From Crocinitomicaceae bacterium (GTDB taxonomy: Bacteria; Bacteroidota; Bacteroidia; Flavobacteriales_D; Crocinitomicaceae): a stretch of DNA of 46,734 bases. A model generated the notes under the pieces. The model was not told the DNA's origin, did not search any database, and saw only the letters and a program-made list of their open reading frames with translations. Both the position numbers and the translations under genes were made by a program. Numbering within the stretch: the first letter of the stretch is position 1; every line of letters begins with the position of its first letter. Positions 16,051 through 24,333 of the stretch are shown piece by piece. Location: contig JAQWKT010000008.1 of the NCBI GenBank assembly GCA_029247685.1, positions 1-46,734 on the forward strand. Direction: 5' to 3'.

Positions 16051-17407
16051 TTTTTCATTTAAGGGACTTTTACAAGAAGATGGTTGGAAAGAGAATGTGC
16101 ATGTAATCACAGACAATAAAGGCATTATAACTTCCATTAAGGAAAATGTTATAGGTGAATCGTTTCAAAACTTTGCTGTCCCAGGTTTTCAAAATGCGCA
16201 CTCCCATGCATTTCAGTACGCGATGGCAGGTTTGGCAGAGCTTCATTCCACTTCACAAAGTAAAAATGATTTTTGGAGCTGGCGAAAGATCATGTATGAA
16301 TTGGCACTTAATATTAGCCCACTTCAAATGGAAAATATAGCAACAATGCTGTATAAGGAGATGCTAAGAAATGGATATACGCATGTAGCTGAGTTTCATT
16401 ATTTACATCATGATTTAAATGGAGGGCCATTTAACAATCTTTCAGAAATGGGAGAAAGGCTTATTTCGGCAGCAAAACGAGCGGGTATTAAAATTACATT
16501 AGTTCCTATTTTTTATCAAAATGGAGGATTTGGAAGAAAACCAGAAAACGAGCAAAGAAGATTTATTTCAGACACTTTTGATGATTACACGAAGCTTCTT
16601 GAAGCCTCTGCTTTAAGTGTTAAAAATTATAAAGACGCTTCGCTTGCATATGGCATTCATTCGATGAGAGCTGTATCAACGGAAAACATCATTCGATTAA
16701 GTCAAATTAAACCAAAAGATATTCCATTTCATATTCATGTATCCGAACAGCTTAAAGAAATTGAAGATTCTATCAAATTTCTTGGGCTAAGACCTGTAAA
16801 TTGGCTTTCAGAAAATATCGATTTAAATCCAGAATACCATTTGGTTCATGCAACTCATCTTACTCAAAACGAAATAGAGTGTATTGCTAAGTCTCAAGCC
16901 AATGTTGTCCTTTGTCCTTCTACTGAAGGAAATCTGGGAGATGGAATTTTCCCTTTAAATGAGTTTTTAAAACATGAGGGAAGGTGGTCTATTGGAACCG
17001 ATAGTCATGTTGGACTTAATCCATTTGAAGAATTGCGCATTCTTGATTATGGACAAAGGCTTACCTCTCACAATAGAAATACTTTTGGAAATGAAAGATC
17101 TGGAGACAATGGAAATATTGCAATATTATCCGCATTAATTAATGGTCGTAAAGCAATGGGGATTGATCAAAAACAATTTTTTGAAGTTGGCGCACCTTTT
17201 GATGCCTTAATCATTTCAGATCAACACCCCTTAATTCAAACAGCAAGTTTGAAAAACCTTAGCAATACATTGGTTTATTCATCGGATACCTCAATGTATA
17301 AGGGAACCATTGTTAATGGAGAATGGAAGATAAAGGATGGAAGGCATTTAGATCAGACGATTTCTTCTAGTTTTATTTCAGCAATAAAAAGTTTAGCTAT
17401 TAGATAA
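16043..17407 (+). CDS. hutF: formimidoylglutamate deiminase
   Basis: A 454-residue amidohydrolase-superfamily enzyme that deiminates N-formimino-L-glutamate to N-formyl-L-glutamate and ammonia. The metal-binding start AHSHAFQYAMAGL gives His53 and His55. The following WSWRKIMYELAL and YTHVAEFHYLHHD blocks are diagnostic of HutF among amidohydrolases, and later HIHVSEQ and SIGTDSHVGLNPFEEL hold further metal ligands and the catalytic Asp. I chose the ATG at 16043 over a TTG three bases upstream. It overlaps hutG by 8 nt. Together they form the two-step (formylglutamate) alternative to the one-step formiminoglutamase route. Confidence 0.93.
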   Translation: MADFSFKGLLQEDGWKENVHVITDNKGIITSIKENVIGESFQNFAVPGFQNAHSHAFQYAMAGLAELHSTSQSKNDFWSWRKIMYELALNISPLQMENIATMLYKEMLRNGYTHVAEFHYLHHDLNGGPFNNLSEMGERLISAAKRAGIKITLVPIFYQNGGFGRKPENEQRRFISDTFDDYTKLLEASALSVKNYKDASLAYGIHSMRAVSTENIIRLSQIKPKDIPFHIHVSEQLKEIEDSIKFLGLRPVNWLSENIDLNPEYHLVHATHLTQNEIECIAKSQANVVLCPSTEGNLGDGIFPLNEFLKHEGRWSIGTDSHVGLNPFEELRILDYGQRLTSHNRNTFGNERSGDNGNIAILSALINGRKAMGIDQKQFFEVGAPFDALIISDQHPLIQTASLKNLSNTLVYSSDTSMYKGTIVNGEWKIKDGRHLDQTISSSFISAIKSLAIR

Positions 17408-17431
17408 CTTAAAAAAGGACATTATAGATCT

Positions 17432-19411
17432 TTAATATTCTATCAATTCTTTTACGATGTGGCTAAGTCGTGATTTAGCCATAAATTGTTTTTCAAGTTG
17501 TTCGGCAAAAGGAACGGCTGTATCCAGAGATGCGACTCTTTTAACTGGTGCATCAAGTTTTTCAAAACAAAATTCGCTAATTAATGCCGCTATTTCAGCG
17601 CCAATACCCCCAGTCATGCAAGCTTCATGTAAAACAAGTGCTTTCCCTGTTTTTTCAACACTTTGATAAATGGTTTCTTTATCAAGAGGTAGAAGTGTTT
17701 TTAAATCAATAATGTCAATAGAAATGTCAGTTAATTCCCTAGATAATTCAAGCGCCCAATGCACCCCCATTCCATAAGTGATGATAGAAATATCATTGCC
17801 CTTTTGGATGGTTTTTGCCTTTCCAATTTCTAGAGTATAATAATCATCAGGAATATTTTCTTTAATAGATCGATACAATACTTTATGTTCAAAGTATAAT
17901 ACAGGGTTAGGATCTTCAATAGACGCATTTAAAAGTCCCTTTGCATCATATGGAGAAGAAGGATAAACAATTTTAAGTCCAGGTGTGTGAAAAAACCAAG
18001 ATTCTATGCTTTGTGAATGAAAAGAACCTGCAGCAGTGCCACCTCCTGTTGGCATTCTAATTACTACATCTGCTTTTTGTCCCCATCTCCAATGAATTTT
18101 TGCTAAATTATTCACGATTTGGTTGAATCCACAAGTTACAAAGTCTGAAAATTGCATTTCCATAACGGATTTAATTCCACTAATGGACAAGCCTAAAGAA
18201 GCCCCAACAATTGCAGATTCACATAAAGGCGTATTTCTTACACGGTCTTTACCGAATTTATCAATAAATCCTTCTGTAACCTTAAATGCTCCGCCATATT
18301 CTGCTATATCTTGTCCCATAATGACCATGTCAGAATTTTTTTCCATGGATTGACTAAGGGAGTCAGAAATAGCATCAATAAATCTTTTTTCAGACAAGTT
18401 TTCTTTTTGAGGGAGTATGGGGGTATTGTCAAATGGATAAAAGACATCATTTAATTCATTTTCCAATGATGGCTCAATTAAAGGCTCTTCATTTGCATTT
18501 TTAAAAGAAAGTGTAATCTGATTTTTAAAGTCTTCCTCTATTTCGTTTTTTAGACTTTTAGACAGAACTTTTTCCTGAATTAAAAAATTAGAGAAAGAGC
18601 TAACAGGATCTTTTTCTATCCATTTATCTTGGAGCCCTTCAGGGTAATATTTTGTTCCAGATGCTTCTTCATGACCCCGCATTCTAAAGCTCATTAATTC
18701 AAGTAAAATTGGTGCAGGACTATTTTGTTGTTCTTCTCTTGCTTTTCTAATCGCAGAGATAACTTCTAGGATGTTGTTTCCGTCTATTTTCCTTGCCTTT
18801 ATTCCATATCCAATACCTTTATCTACAAAGTTTTTAAACCGGTACTGTTCGTCTGAAGGTGTTGATAATCCCCAACAATTGTTTTCTACAACAAAAATAA
18901 CGGGTAAATCCCATACGGCGGCAACATTTATCGCTTCATGAAAATCGCCTTCTGATGCGCCCCCATCTCCTGTAAAAACAAGAGTGCTTTTTTTTGATTT
19001 TTTTAATTTTTCCGCAAGACCAATACCATCAGCAATTCCCATCTGAGGTCCTAAATGAGAAATCATTCCAATAATTCGATGCGCTTGACTTCCAAAATGA
19101 AAAGAACGATCACGTCCTTTTGTAAAGCCGTTTGATTTTCCTTGAAATTGAGAAAACAAACGTTGTAAAGGGATGTTTCGTGTGGTGAAAACCCCTAGAT
19201 TCCGGTGCATAGGAAGAATGTATTCGTCTTTATCCATCGCATAAGTACAGCCAACGGAGATTCCTTCTTGTCCCCAACCAGAAAACCATTTACTTATTTT
19301 TCCCTGCCTAAGATAAATAAGCATTTTTTCTTCAATTAACCTAGGAAGTATAAGGGATTTGTAAATAGACAAAAGCTCTTCATTGTCAAAATCGGAACGA
19401 TTAAATTTCAT
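17432..19411 (-). CDS. 2-oxoacid dehydrogenase E1, fused alpha and beta subunits
   Basis: 659 residues. The alpha half (about 1-325) has the TPP-binding motif GDG (148-150) ... NN (177-178) and the RMRGHEEASGT phosphorylation-loop-like region. A linker follows, and the beta half (about 340-659) begins EKRFIDAISDSLSQSME and contains VMEMQFSDF and the VVIRMPTGGG block. Such fused E1 proteins are common in Bacteroidota and serve branched-chain 2-oxoacid (or pyruvate) dehydrogenase complexes, decarboxylating the oxoacid and passing the acyl group to E2 lipoate. Sequence alone leans to the branched-chain type. No E2 or E3 gene is adjacent. It is a single minus-strand gene, convergent with hutF. 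Confidence 0.93.
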   Translation of the reverse strand: MKFNRSDFDNEELLSIYKSLILPRLIEEKMLIYLRQGKISKWFSGWGQEGISVGCTYAMDKDEYILPMHRNLGVFTTRNIPLQRLFSQFQGKSNGFTKGRDRSFHFGSQAHRIIGMISHLGPQMGIADGIGLAEKLKKSKKSTLVFTGDGGASEGDFHEAINVAAVWDLPVIFVVENNCWGLSTPSDEQYRFKNFVDKGIGYGIKARKIDGNNILEVISAIRKAREEQQNSPAPILLELMSFRMRGHEEASGTKYYPEGLQDKWIEKDPVSSFSNFLIQEKVLSKSLKNEIEEDFKNQITLSFKNANEEPLIEPSLENELNDVFYPFDNTPILPQKENLSEKRFIDAISDSLSQSMEKNSDMVIMGQDIAEYGGAFKVTEGFIDKFGKDRVRNTPLCESAIVGASLGLSISGIKSVMEMQFSDFVTCGFNQIVNNLAKIHWRWGQKADVVIRMPTGGGTAAGSFHSQSIESWFFHTPGLKIVYPSSPYDAKGLLNASIEDPNPVLYFEHKVLYRSIKENIPDDYYTLEIGKAKTIQKGNDISIITYGMGVHWALELSRELTDISIDIIDLKTLLPLDKETIYQSVEKTGKALVLHEACMTGGIGAEIAALISEFCFEKLDAPVKRVASLDTAVPFAEQLEKQFMAKSRLSHIVKELIEY

Positions 19412-19517
19412 TTTTTTAGTTTTTGATTAAAAAATGCGTTGGTAAAGGTACAATATCCTTTATTACATTGACATAAAATTTTAATTCCTTTTAAAAAAAC
19501 AAAAACAAAAGAAGTGC

Positions 19518-19525
19518 TAATTTTG
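19518..19525 (+). promoter_or_regulatory. Bacteroidota -7 promoter element (TAATTTTG)
   Basis: An exact match to the TAnnTTTG -7 consensus of Bacteroidota sigma-ABfr promoters, 8 nt before the ATG of the UbiA-like gene. The -33 TTTG is not evident, and transcription would start at or near the ATG, giving a leaderless or almost leaderless message. Confidence 0.45.
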
Positions 19526-19533
19526 CACTTGTA

Positions 19534-20355
19534 ATGCAGTTGTTTGATTATAAAAAAAATATTTTGTTTCTAAGATTTGTTACTCTTTCCATATGTGCTG
19601 CATTTCTTTATTCTTCCTTTTGTTGGCTTTTTTTGTCAACAGTTTCCTTTTTTGAAACAGGATTAGTTGCCTTGTCAGTTTTTTATGTTTATTCGCATTT
19701 ATCAAAAAACATGAATTCTACCGAAAGTAAAACGGTTTTATTGGCGCTAAAAAAAATTAAACATGTTTTTTTTCCAAAATCAGTATTTGATTTTGCGCTT
19801 TTGACTTTTATACTTTTATTGCTGTTTTTTTATATCCAAAACCCACTATATTGGCTTTTATTGTTTTTGGTTATTAGTCTTTATAGTGTTTCTATTCCAT
19901 TTTTAAAAATAAGGGAAAGTCCAATAGGGAAGCCATTGTTTATATCATTAGCTTGGACATTTATTTTGCTTGAACCATTATTTAGAATTAAAAATAATGA
20001 TATTCAAGTAGAACTAATATGCCTTGCATTAATTCATTTTATTTATTTTTTTATTCTTTCGGTTATAGATGATATGCGCGATTTTTCATTCACGGAAAAA
20101 GGATTTAAATCCTTGCCTATAAAATATGGACTAGACACTGCAAGAAAAGGGTTGCTTTTTCTTTTAATTGTCTTTTATATTATGGGCTTGTTTTTTAAGC
20201 CAATTGAAAGCCTGTGGTTTTTTGTTTTTGACTTCTCCTTATTTGCAATGCTTTTAATGTTTTTATTTTATGTTAAACGAATTACTTTTACAAGGGTATG
20301 GTTAATAGAGTTACACCTTGGTTTTCTTGGTTTGGAATATTTTATAATTGCTTAA
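19534..20355 (+). CDS. UbiA-like polytopic membrane protein
   Basis: 273 residues with about eight hydrophobic segments. Between later helices it has VIDDMRDFSFTEKGFKSLPIKYG, which matches the second Asp-rich motif region of UbiA prenyltransferases (D..D....K..SLP). The first motif (NDxxDxxxD) is absent: the equivalent loop reads YVYSHLSKNMNSTESK. It is therefore either a diverged family member with altered chemistry or a non-catalytic relative. It is probably an inner-membrane protein. It starts at ATG 19534 directly after a -7 box and lies 54 nt upstream of the biotin-carrier gene, with which it may be co-transcribed. Confidence 0.7.
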   Translation: MQLFDYKKNILFLRFVTLSICAAFLYSSFCWLFLSTVSFFETGLVALSVFYVYSHLSKNMNSTESKTVLLALKKIKHVFFPKSVFDFALLTFILLLLFFYIQNPLYWLLLFLVISLYSVSIPFLKIRESPIGKPLFISLAWTFILLEPLFRIKNNDIQVELICLALIHFIYFFILSVIDDMRDFSFTEKGFKSLPIKYGLDTARKGLLFLLIVFYIMGLFFKPIESLWFFVFDFSLFAMLLMFLFYVKRITFTRVWLIELHLGFLGLEYFIIA

Positions 20356-20409
20356 TTTTTTAAAAAAGACAAAGCGGTTTAATTCAAAATAATTAATTTA
20401 GGATTTGTT

Positions 20410-20871
20410 ATGCATAAATGGATTATAGATAGAGAAGAGGTTTTTCCTTCAGGAAAAGCAAATGTTTTTTGGCATGATGAAACATTTTTTGACATTGAGT
20501 ATGAAGGGAGACGATTTCATGCGGAATTGCAAAAATTTGACATTGAAAAAGCAACTTTGGAAATAAAAGTTAATCATCGTGTTTTTTCCTTAAAACGAGA
20601 AAATGCCTTATCTGATTTAATTAAATCGATGGGATTAGATAAGATTAAGTTAAAAAAACTAACGACTGTTGAAGCTCCAATGCCAGGAAGAGTTATTGAA
20701 CTTTATATCCAAGTTGGAGATGAAATAAAACCTGGAGATTCTTTACTTTCTTTAGAGGCAATGAAGATGGAAAATATTTTAAAATCAGAAGGTGCTGGAA
20801 AGGTTAAAAAAATTGAAGTTAAACCAGATCAGGTTGTGGATAAAGGATTTGTGATGATTAGATTTGATTAA
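20410..20871 (+). CDS. biotin carboxyl carrier protein
   Basis: A 153-residue protein whose C-terminal 70 residues are a biotinyl domain: EAPMPGRV (88-95), VGDEIKPGDSLLSLEAMKMEN with the biotin-accepting Lys119 in AMKM, and a closing DKGFVMIRF. The N-terminal 80 residues (HKWIIDREEVFPSG ... NHRVFSLKRE) resemble the beta-rich domain before the biotinyl domain in propionyl/acyl-CoA carboxylase alpha subunits, so this looks like a free-standing carrier for such a carboxylase. In many Bacteroidota the carboxylase and carboxyltransferase genes are adjacent; here they are not, so the partner enzymes must be encoded elsewhere. It ends 6 nt before the convergent sixA-like gene. Confidence 0.9.
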   Translation: MHKWIIDREEVFPSGKANVFWHDETFFDIEYEGRRFHAELQKFDIEKATLEIKVNHRVFSLKRENALSDLIKSMGLDKIKLKKLTTVEAPMPGRVIELYIQVGDEIKPGDSLLSLEAMKMENILKSEGAGKVKKIEVKPDQVVDKGFVMIRFD

Positions 20872-20877
20872 AAAAAC

Positions 20878-21348
20878 TTAAGGTATCGGTCTAAAAGAAT
20901 CTTTTTTAATTGCGATTCCCTCTATATAGTCTTCCCATTTTTCGATATCTACTTCTAAGCAAACGTATTCACATGTTTTTAAATAAATATCTGTAAATAA
21001 TGCTTTGGAGACAAAATCAGACAAGCCAAAATTATGTCCAATTATAAAAAGATCATCCTCTGTTTTTTGCTCTCGTATGAGGTTTTCAATCTCTGAACAA
21101 GAAGCAAGATATAATTCTTCTAAATGCCTTTTTTTAAAAGGTTTTTTTTTAATATCTATTAACGATAAAGTTTCTTTTGCTCTAGCTGCAAAGGAACATA
21201 AAACTAGAACATTGGTAATTGAGCTGCTCTTTTCTTTTAAGAAGGATTTTGTTTGTTTTATGCCTTTTGTAGACAATTGTCGATCCTTATCTTTTCCAGA
21301 AAAGCTTTCAGCTTTTGTTTTTGCATGCCTTAAAATATGAATCCTCAT
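20878..21348 (-). CDS. SixA-like histidine phosphatase
   Basis: A 156-residue histidine-phosphatase-superfamily protein. The phospho-accepting motif is RHAK (Arg7-His8), with RQLSTKG in the usual D/R-x-LTxxG position, an AARAKET segment holding the second Arg, LEELY with the acid, and GHNFGL with the second His at 105. SixA proteins remove phosphate from histidines of phosphotransfer domains, but many relatives act on other substrates. The ATG at 21346-21348 overlaps the stop of the MORN-repeat gene by one base (TGATG), so it is translationally coupled. It is the last gene of the LysE - MORN - SixA operon. Confidence 0.87.
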   Translation of the reverse strand: MRIHILRHAKTKAESFSGKDKDRQLSTKGIKQTKSFLKEKSSSITNVLVLCSFAARAKETLSLIDIKKKPFKKRHLEELYLASCSEIENLIREQKTEDDLFIIGHNFGLSDFVSKALFTDIYLKTCEYVCLEVDIEKWEDYIEGIAIKKDSFRPIP

Positions 21349-23042
21349 CAAGGCCTAAACGTTTGCAGGGTTTTAATTTCTTTTCCGTATTTAAATAGTT
21401 TTTCTGAAATAACCTTACCATTAGCGTCTAAAAAGATCATTTTCCCATGTCTAACTCCTTTTGAGTAATGTCCTTTTTGAATTAATTGACCTCTTCTAGT
21501 AAATGTTTGATAAACCCCATTAAGTTTCCCTTTTTTATAATTGGTTATTACAGATGGGATTCTCCCTCCGGGATGATAGGCAACCCAAGTCCCATGTTTT
21601 TTGCCATTTTTGTAAGCGCCATTTTCAACAAGTTGATAATCCCTTCCCGAGTAGGCTTCATATTTCCCATGTTTAACACTCATTTGATGTACCCGACCTT
21701 TAAGCACAACATCATTAGCCTTGGATTTCTTTTTTATTATTTTCATGTTTCTAAGCTCTTTGTATTGCCCATTAGAAAAGAGGTGTATCCATTTTCCTTT
21801 CTCAAATCCATTTTTATATTTGCCAATAACTTTAATGTTGCCATCCGGATTAAAAGAAGTCCAATTTCCATGAAGTTTCCCTTTTTTGAATTCTGAAGTA
21901 TTCTTTAATCGAGCATTTTCCCAGTAGTTTTGCCAAACCCCTTCTTCAAGATTATTTTGATAGGAGCCAATCATAAGTAATGTTCCATTTTCATACCATG
22001 TTTTCCACAGTCCGCTTTTTTTGTTTTCTAAGTAATGGCATAATTTATAATTTTTTCCATTTCTATAAAAATAGGTCCAAGTTCCATGTTTTTTGCCATC
22101 TAGGAAATTTGCTACATATGAAAGTTCCCCAGTTCTAAACCAATATTTCCATTCTCCATTTTGAATCCCTTTTTTAAAGGATCCTGTCATGTCTTTTTTT
22201 CCATTTTCTTGATTCCAAAACCATTTGCCCTCTTTTTTTCCATGATGAAAAAAACCATGTGTTTTAATCATTCCGTTTTCAAGAAAATAGGAGTACTCTC
22301 CATGTAGGGTATCTAAATTAAATCCGCACCTTTTTTTGTGTCCTCCGGAGGTGTAATAAGTAGTCCACACACTGTCTTTTTGTTCATTAATATAAAACCC
22401 TGATTTCAAAAGAATTCCTTTATGAGAGAATTCTTCATATATCCCATTATATTTTCCATTAGTAACGCTATAACTTTGCTTAATTTTATTGTTGTGATGA
22501 AAAACAAGAGCTTTTCCATTTCCGTTCTTCATTATTTGTGTGTGTAAAGAATCATTTAGCCAAAAATTAAGTTTATAACAAAAACTTGGAAAATAGATTT
22601 CTTCGCGATTTATTTTTTCATTTTCATAGTAATATTGCCATTTACCTACTTTTTGACCAAGGATGTGATTCCCTTTGATTAATACCCCTCCAAGTTTATT
22701 TTTCTGAATATATTCTCCATCAATTTCACCCAAGTAATAATTGCTTTTTTCATTTAAGCTATCGTTTTCATAAAAAGTAAAAGATTCGCCATGTAAAGAA
22801 TCTTTATAGTAGTTTCTTTTTTCAATCAGATTTCCTTTTTGATCAAAGTACAACCATTTCCCATGTTTCTTTTTGGTGGTGTTTTTGATGTCTTTATAAT
22901 AATGCCCAATTGATAAAAGCTTTTTCTTTTCATTATCCCAATAGGATCGCGAAAGCCTTGTTAAATTTTCTTTTAAAACTTTTTGTGAAAGAAAACCTGC
23001 ACTTGAAACGAAGGTTAAAAAGAAAAAGAGAAAGGTTTTCAT
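21348..23042 (-). CDS. secreted MORN-repeat (YwqK-like) protein
   Basis: 564 residues with a signal peptide (MKTFLFFFLTFVSSAGFLSQ) followed by about 18 tandem MORN_2-type units of about 23 residues. These carry the signature [KL]-x-G-x-W/Y-x-x-[YF], for example KHGKWLYF, LHGESFTFY, KVGKWQYYY, QNGEWKYWF and KHGTWVAYH. The repeats probably form an elongated beta-sheet ribbon. The family is often auto-labelled 'YwqK antitoxin', but nothing here suggests a toxin-antitoxin pair. The predicted location is periplasm or cell surface. It follows the LysE gene by 9 nt and overlaps the SixA-like gene by 1 nt. Role unknown; a scaffold or surface-interaction protein is a fair guess. Confidence 0.85.
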   Translation of the reverse strand: MKTFLFFFLTFVSSAGFLSQKVLKENLTRLSRSYWDNEKKKLLSIGHYYKDIKNTTKKKHGKWLYFDQKGNLIEKRNYYKDSLHGESFTFYENDSLNEKSNYYLGEIDGEYIQKNKLGGVLIKGNHILGQKVGKWQYYYENEKINREEIYFPSFCYKLNFWLNDSLHTQIMKNGNGKALVFHHNNKIKQSYSVTNGKYNGIYEEFSHKGILLKSGFYINEQKDSVWTTYYTSGGHKKRCGFNLDTLHGEYSYFLENGMIKTHGFFHHGKKEGKWFWNQENGKKDMTGSFKKGIQNGEWKYWFRTGELSYVANFLDGKKHGTWTYFYRNGKNYKLCHYLENKKSGLWKTWYENGTLLMIGSYQNNLEEGVWQNYWENARLKNTSEFKKGKLHGNWTSFNPDGNIKVIGKYKNGFEKGKWIHLFSNGQYKELRNMKIIKKKSKANDVVLKGRVHQMSVKHGKYEAYSGRDYQLVENGAYKNGKKHGTWVAYHPGGRIPSVITNYKKGKLNGVYQTFTRRGQLIQKGHYSKGVRHGKMIFLDANGKVISEKLFKYGKEIKTLQTFRP

Positions 23043-23051
23043 GGAAAAAGA

Positions 23052-23705
23052 TTAAATGTTGGATTGAATTAATTTAAAAAACAGGAATAAACCAAATACG
23101 ATAAAAACAATGCCAATTAGTTTATTTAAACCCAATAATACTTTTTTGGTTACAAGTGGTCGTAGATATTTTGCACCAATTATTTTAAGAATGTCAACAG
23201 AGAAAAATGTGCTTAGAATGATACAAAGAAAAAGCCCAATGGAATGACCTTCATCCCCTTTTTGTGCATAACTTGATGCAAGCGTCATGATACTAAACCA
23301 ATAAAAAATAACCATTGGATTAGCAAGGTTTAAAACAAACCCTTTTACAAAAAGCTCGATATATTCTCTTGTTTGTGGAATATAATTTGTTTGGCTGTTA
23401 GTGCTCCAGGTGCTTACTTTTTTAAAGATAGAATATATTCCATATGCAATAAACACAATGCCTCCTAGTATATTTAATAAGTTGGCAGAACTACCAGTGC
23501 TAAGATCCGACACTTCAGCATAAAAAACATAGGCAATAAGAATGTACAAGATGTCGCTAAAAAGAACTCCTGCATCAAGGATAAGTGCTGATTTGACCCC
23601 TTTTGTAATGCTTGTTTCTAATAAAACAAAAAAGATTGGCCCAATCATTACACTTAGAATAAATCCAGTGACGATGCCTTTAAGAACAAACTCAACAAAC
23701 TCCAT
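23052..23705 (-). CDS. LysE-family amino-acid exporter
   Basis: A 217-residue inner-membrane protein with six hydrophobic segments in the LysE/RhtB arrangement. The N-terminal helix VLKGIVTGFILSVMIGPIFF carries the family's G-xx-GP-xx-F pattern, and the NLANPMVIFYWFSI block in the middle corresponds to the conserved NPKA/NP region. The family exports amino acids or related small molecules; the substrate is not determinable. It starts at an ATG with a perfect -7 box 12-19 nt upstream and is the first gene of a three-gene minus-strand operon with the MORN-repeat and SixA-like genes. Confidence 0.9.
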   Translation of the reverse strand: MEFVEFVLKGIVTGFILSVMIGPIFFVLLETSITKGVKSALILDAGVLFSDILYILIAYVFYAEVSDLSTGSSANLLNILGGIVFIAYGIYSIFKKVSTWSTNSQTNYIPQTREYIELFVKGFVLNLANPMVIFYWFSIMTLASSYAQKGDEGHSIGLFLCIILSTFFSVDILKIIGAKYLRPLVTKKVLLGLNKLIGIVFIVFGLFLFFKLIQSNI

Positions 23706-23716
23706 AATTTACATTG

Positions 23717-23724
23717 CAAATATA
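23717..23724 (-). promoter_or_regulatory. -7 promoter element for the lysE operon
   Basis: On the minus strand this reads TATATTTG, an exact match to TAnnTTTG, 11 nt upstream of the LysE-family start codon. No convincing -33 TTTG was found at the usual distance. It lies in the divergent gap shared with the gene at 23841. Confidence 0.4.
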
Positions 23725-23808
23725 CATTACTCATTACATATGGCTAAGTGAAATCAAAAAACTGAAAAATAATATATGACTTTTCACTCTGATATTTATT
23801 GAATATGT

Positions 23809-23816
23809 TAAATTTG
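23809..23816 (+). promoter_or_regulatory. -7 promoter element (TAAATTTG) that decides the start at 23841
   Basis: An exact TAnnTTTG match 24 nt upstream of ATG 23841. Transcription from it would begin downstream of the earlier in-frame ATG (23805), which supports 23841 as the true start codon of the small acidic protein. Confidence 0.4.
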
Positions 23817-23840
23817 TCGTCAAAATATTATTTATTTAAG

Positions 23841-24200
23841 ATGAAAACTCACCCGGCAAACGAAAAGTTAACAGAATTAATAACCCTAGCGACCAAAAAA
23901 GGAACCACTTCAAAAAAGCTAATTGAAGGACTTAAAGGTCTTAGGGAAATTGCATTATTGGAACAGGATCCTCTTGTTACAAAAGTTTTACGGTTAGCTT
24001 ATGAATTTCTTGAAGAAAATGATGACTTTTCTGTTGAGGCTCAGTATGAAGAAGATGAAGAAGGAAACGAATATCCATTAGAGATTCCTTCTCAAGAAAA
24101 CCTAGCGTATCTTTTAACGCTCTTAAAAAAGGCCGATCATAAAATAAATAGAGAAGAAATAAAAGACTACAGAACAGCCCTTAAAACGGAATTGTATTAA
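23841..24200 (+). CDS. small acidic conserved hypothetical protein
   Basis: 119 residues beginning MKTHPANEKLTELITLA, predicted to be mostly helical, with an acidic stretch (EEDEEGNEYPLE) before a C-terminal helix pair. There is no signal peptide or membrane segment. I recognise no domain. The start at 23841 is chosen over TTG 23799 and ATG 23805 because a -7 promoter element lies between them and the sequence before 23841 reads like non-coding DNA. It lies 133 nt upstream of recQ on the same strand, with a GC hairpin between, so co-transcription is uncertain. Confidence 0.65.
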   Translation: MKTHPANEKLTELITLATKKGTTSKKLIEGLKGLREIALLEQDPLVTKVLRLAYEFLEENDDFSVEAQYEEDEEGNEYPLEIPSQENLAYLLTLLKKADHKINREEIKDYRTALKTELY

Positions 24201-24229
24201 TTTTTCTTTATTCTTACTTTATAGTGAAT

Positions 24230-24243
24230 CCCCTTTTTTGGGG
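24230..24243 (+). terminator. GC-stem hairpin upstream of recQ
   Basis: CCCC-TTTTTT-GGGG, 30 nt after the stop of the small acidic protein, could form a 4-bp GC stem. No T-run follows, so it may be a weak terminator or a leader structure of recQ. The rest of the 24201-24333 gap is AT-rich with no other feature seen. Confidence 0.25.
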
Positions 24244-24333
24244 TGATGTAAATTCCTAAAATATTTATTATATTTACTTGTTGCCATAATTTTTTTATAC
24301 CTGTTCTATTGGCAATAAATAAAATACTACTGA

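Noticed and set aside
21486-21896. 136-residue plus-strand open frame
   Set aside because: It is the shadow of the repeated MORN coding sequence on the opposite strand; repeat structure keeps the antisense frame open.
21348-23042. YwqK-type toxin-antitoxin system
   Set aside because: The MORN_2 repeats attract that label automatically, but the protein is exported and no toxin-like gene is adjacent.
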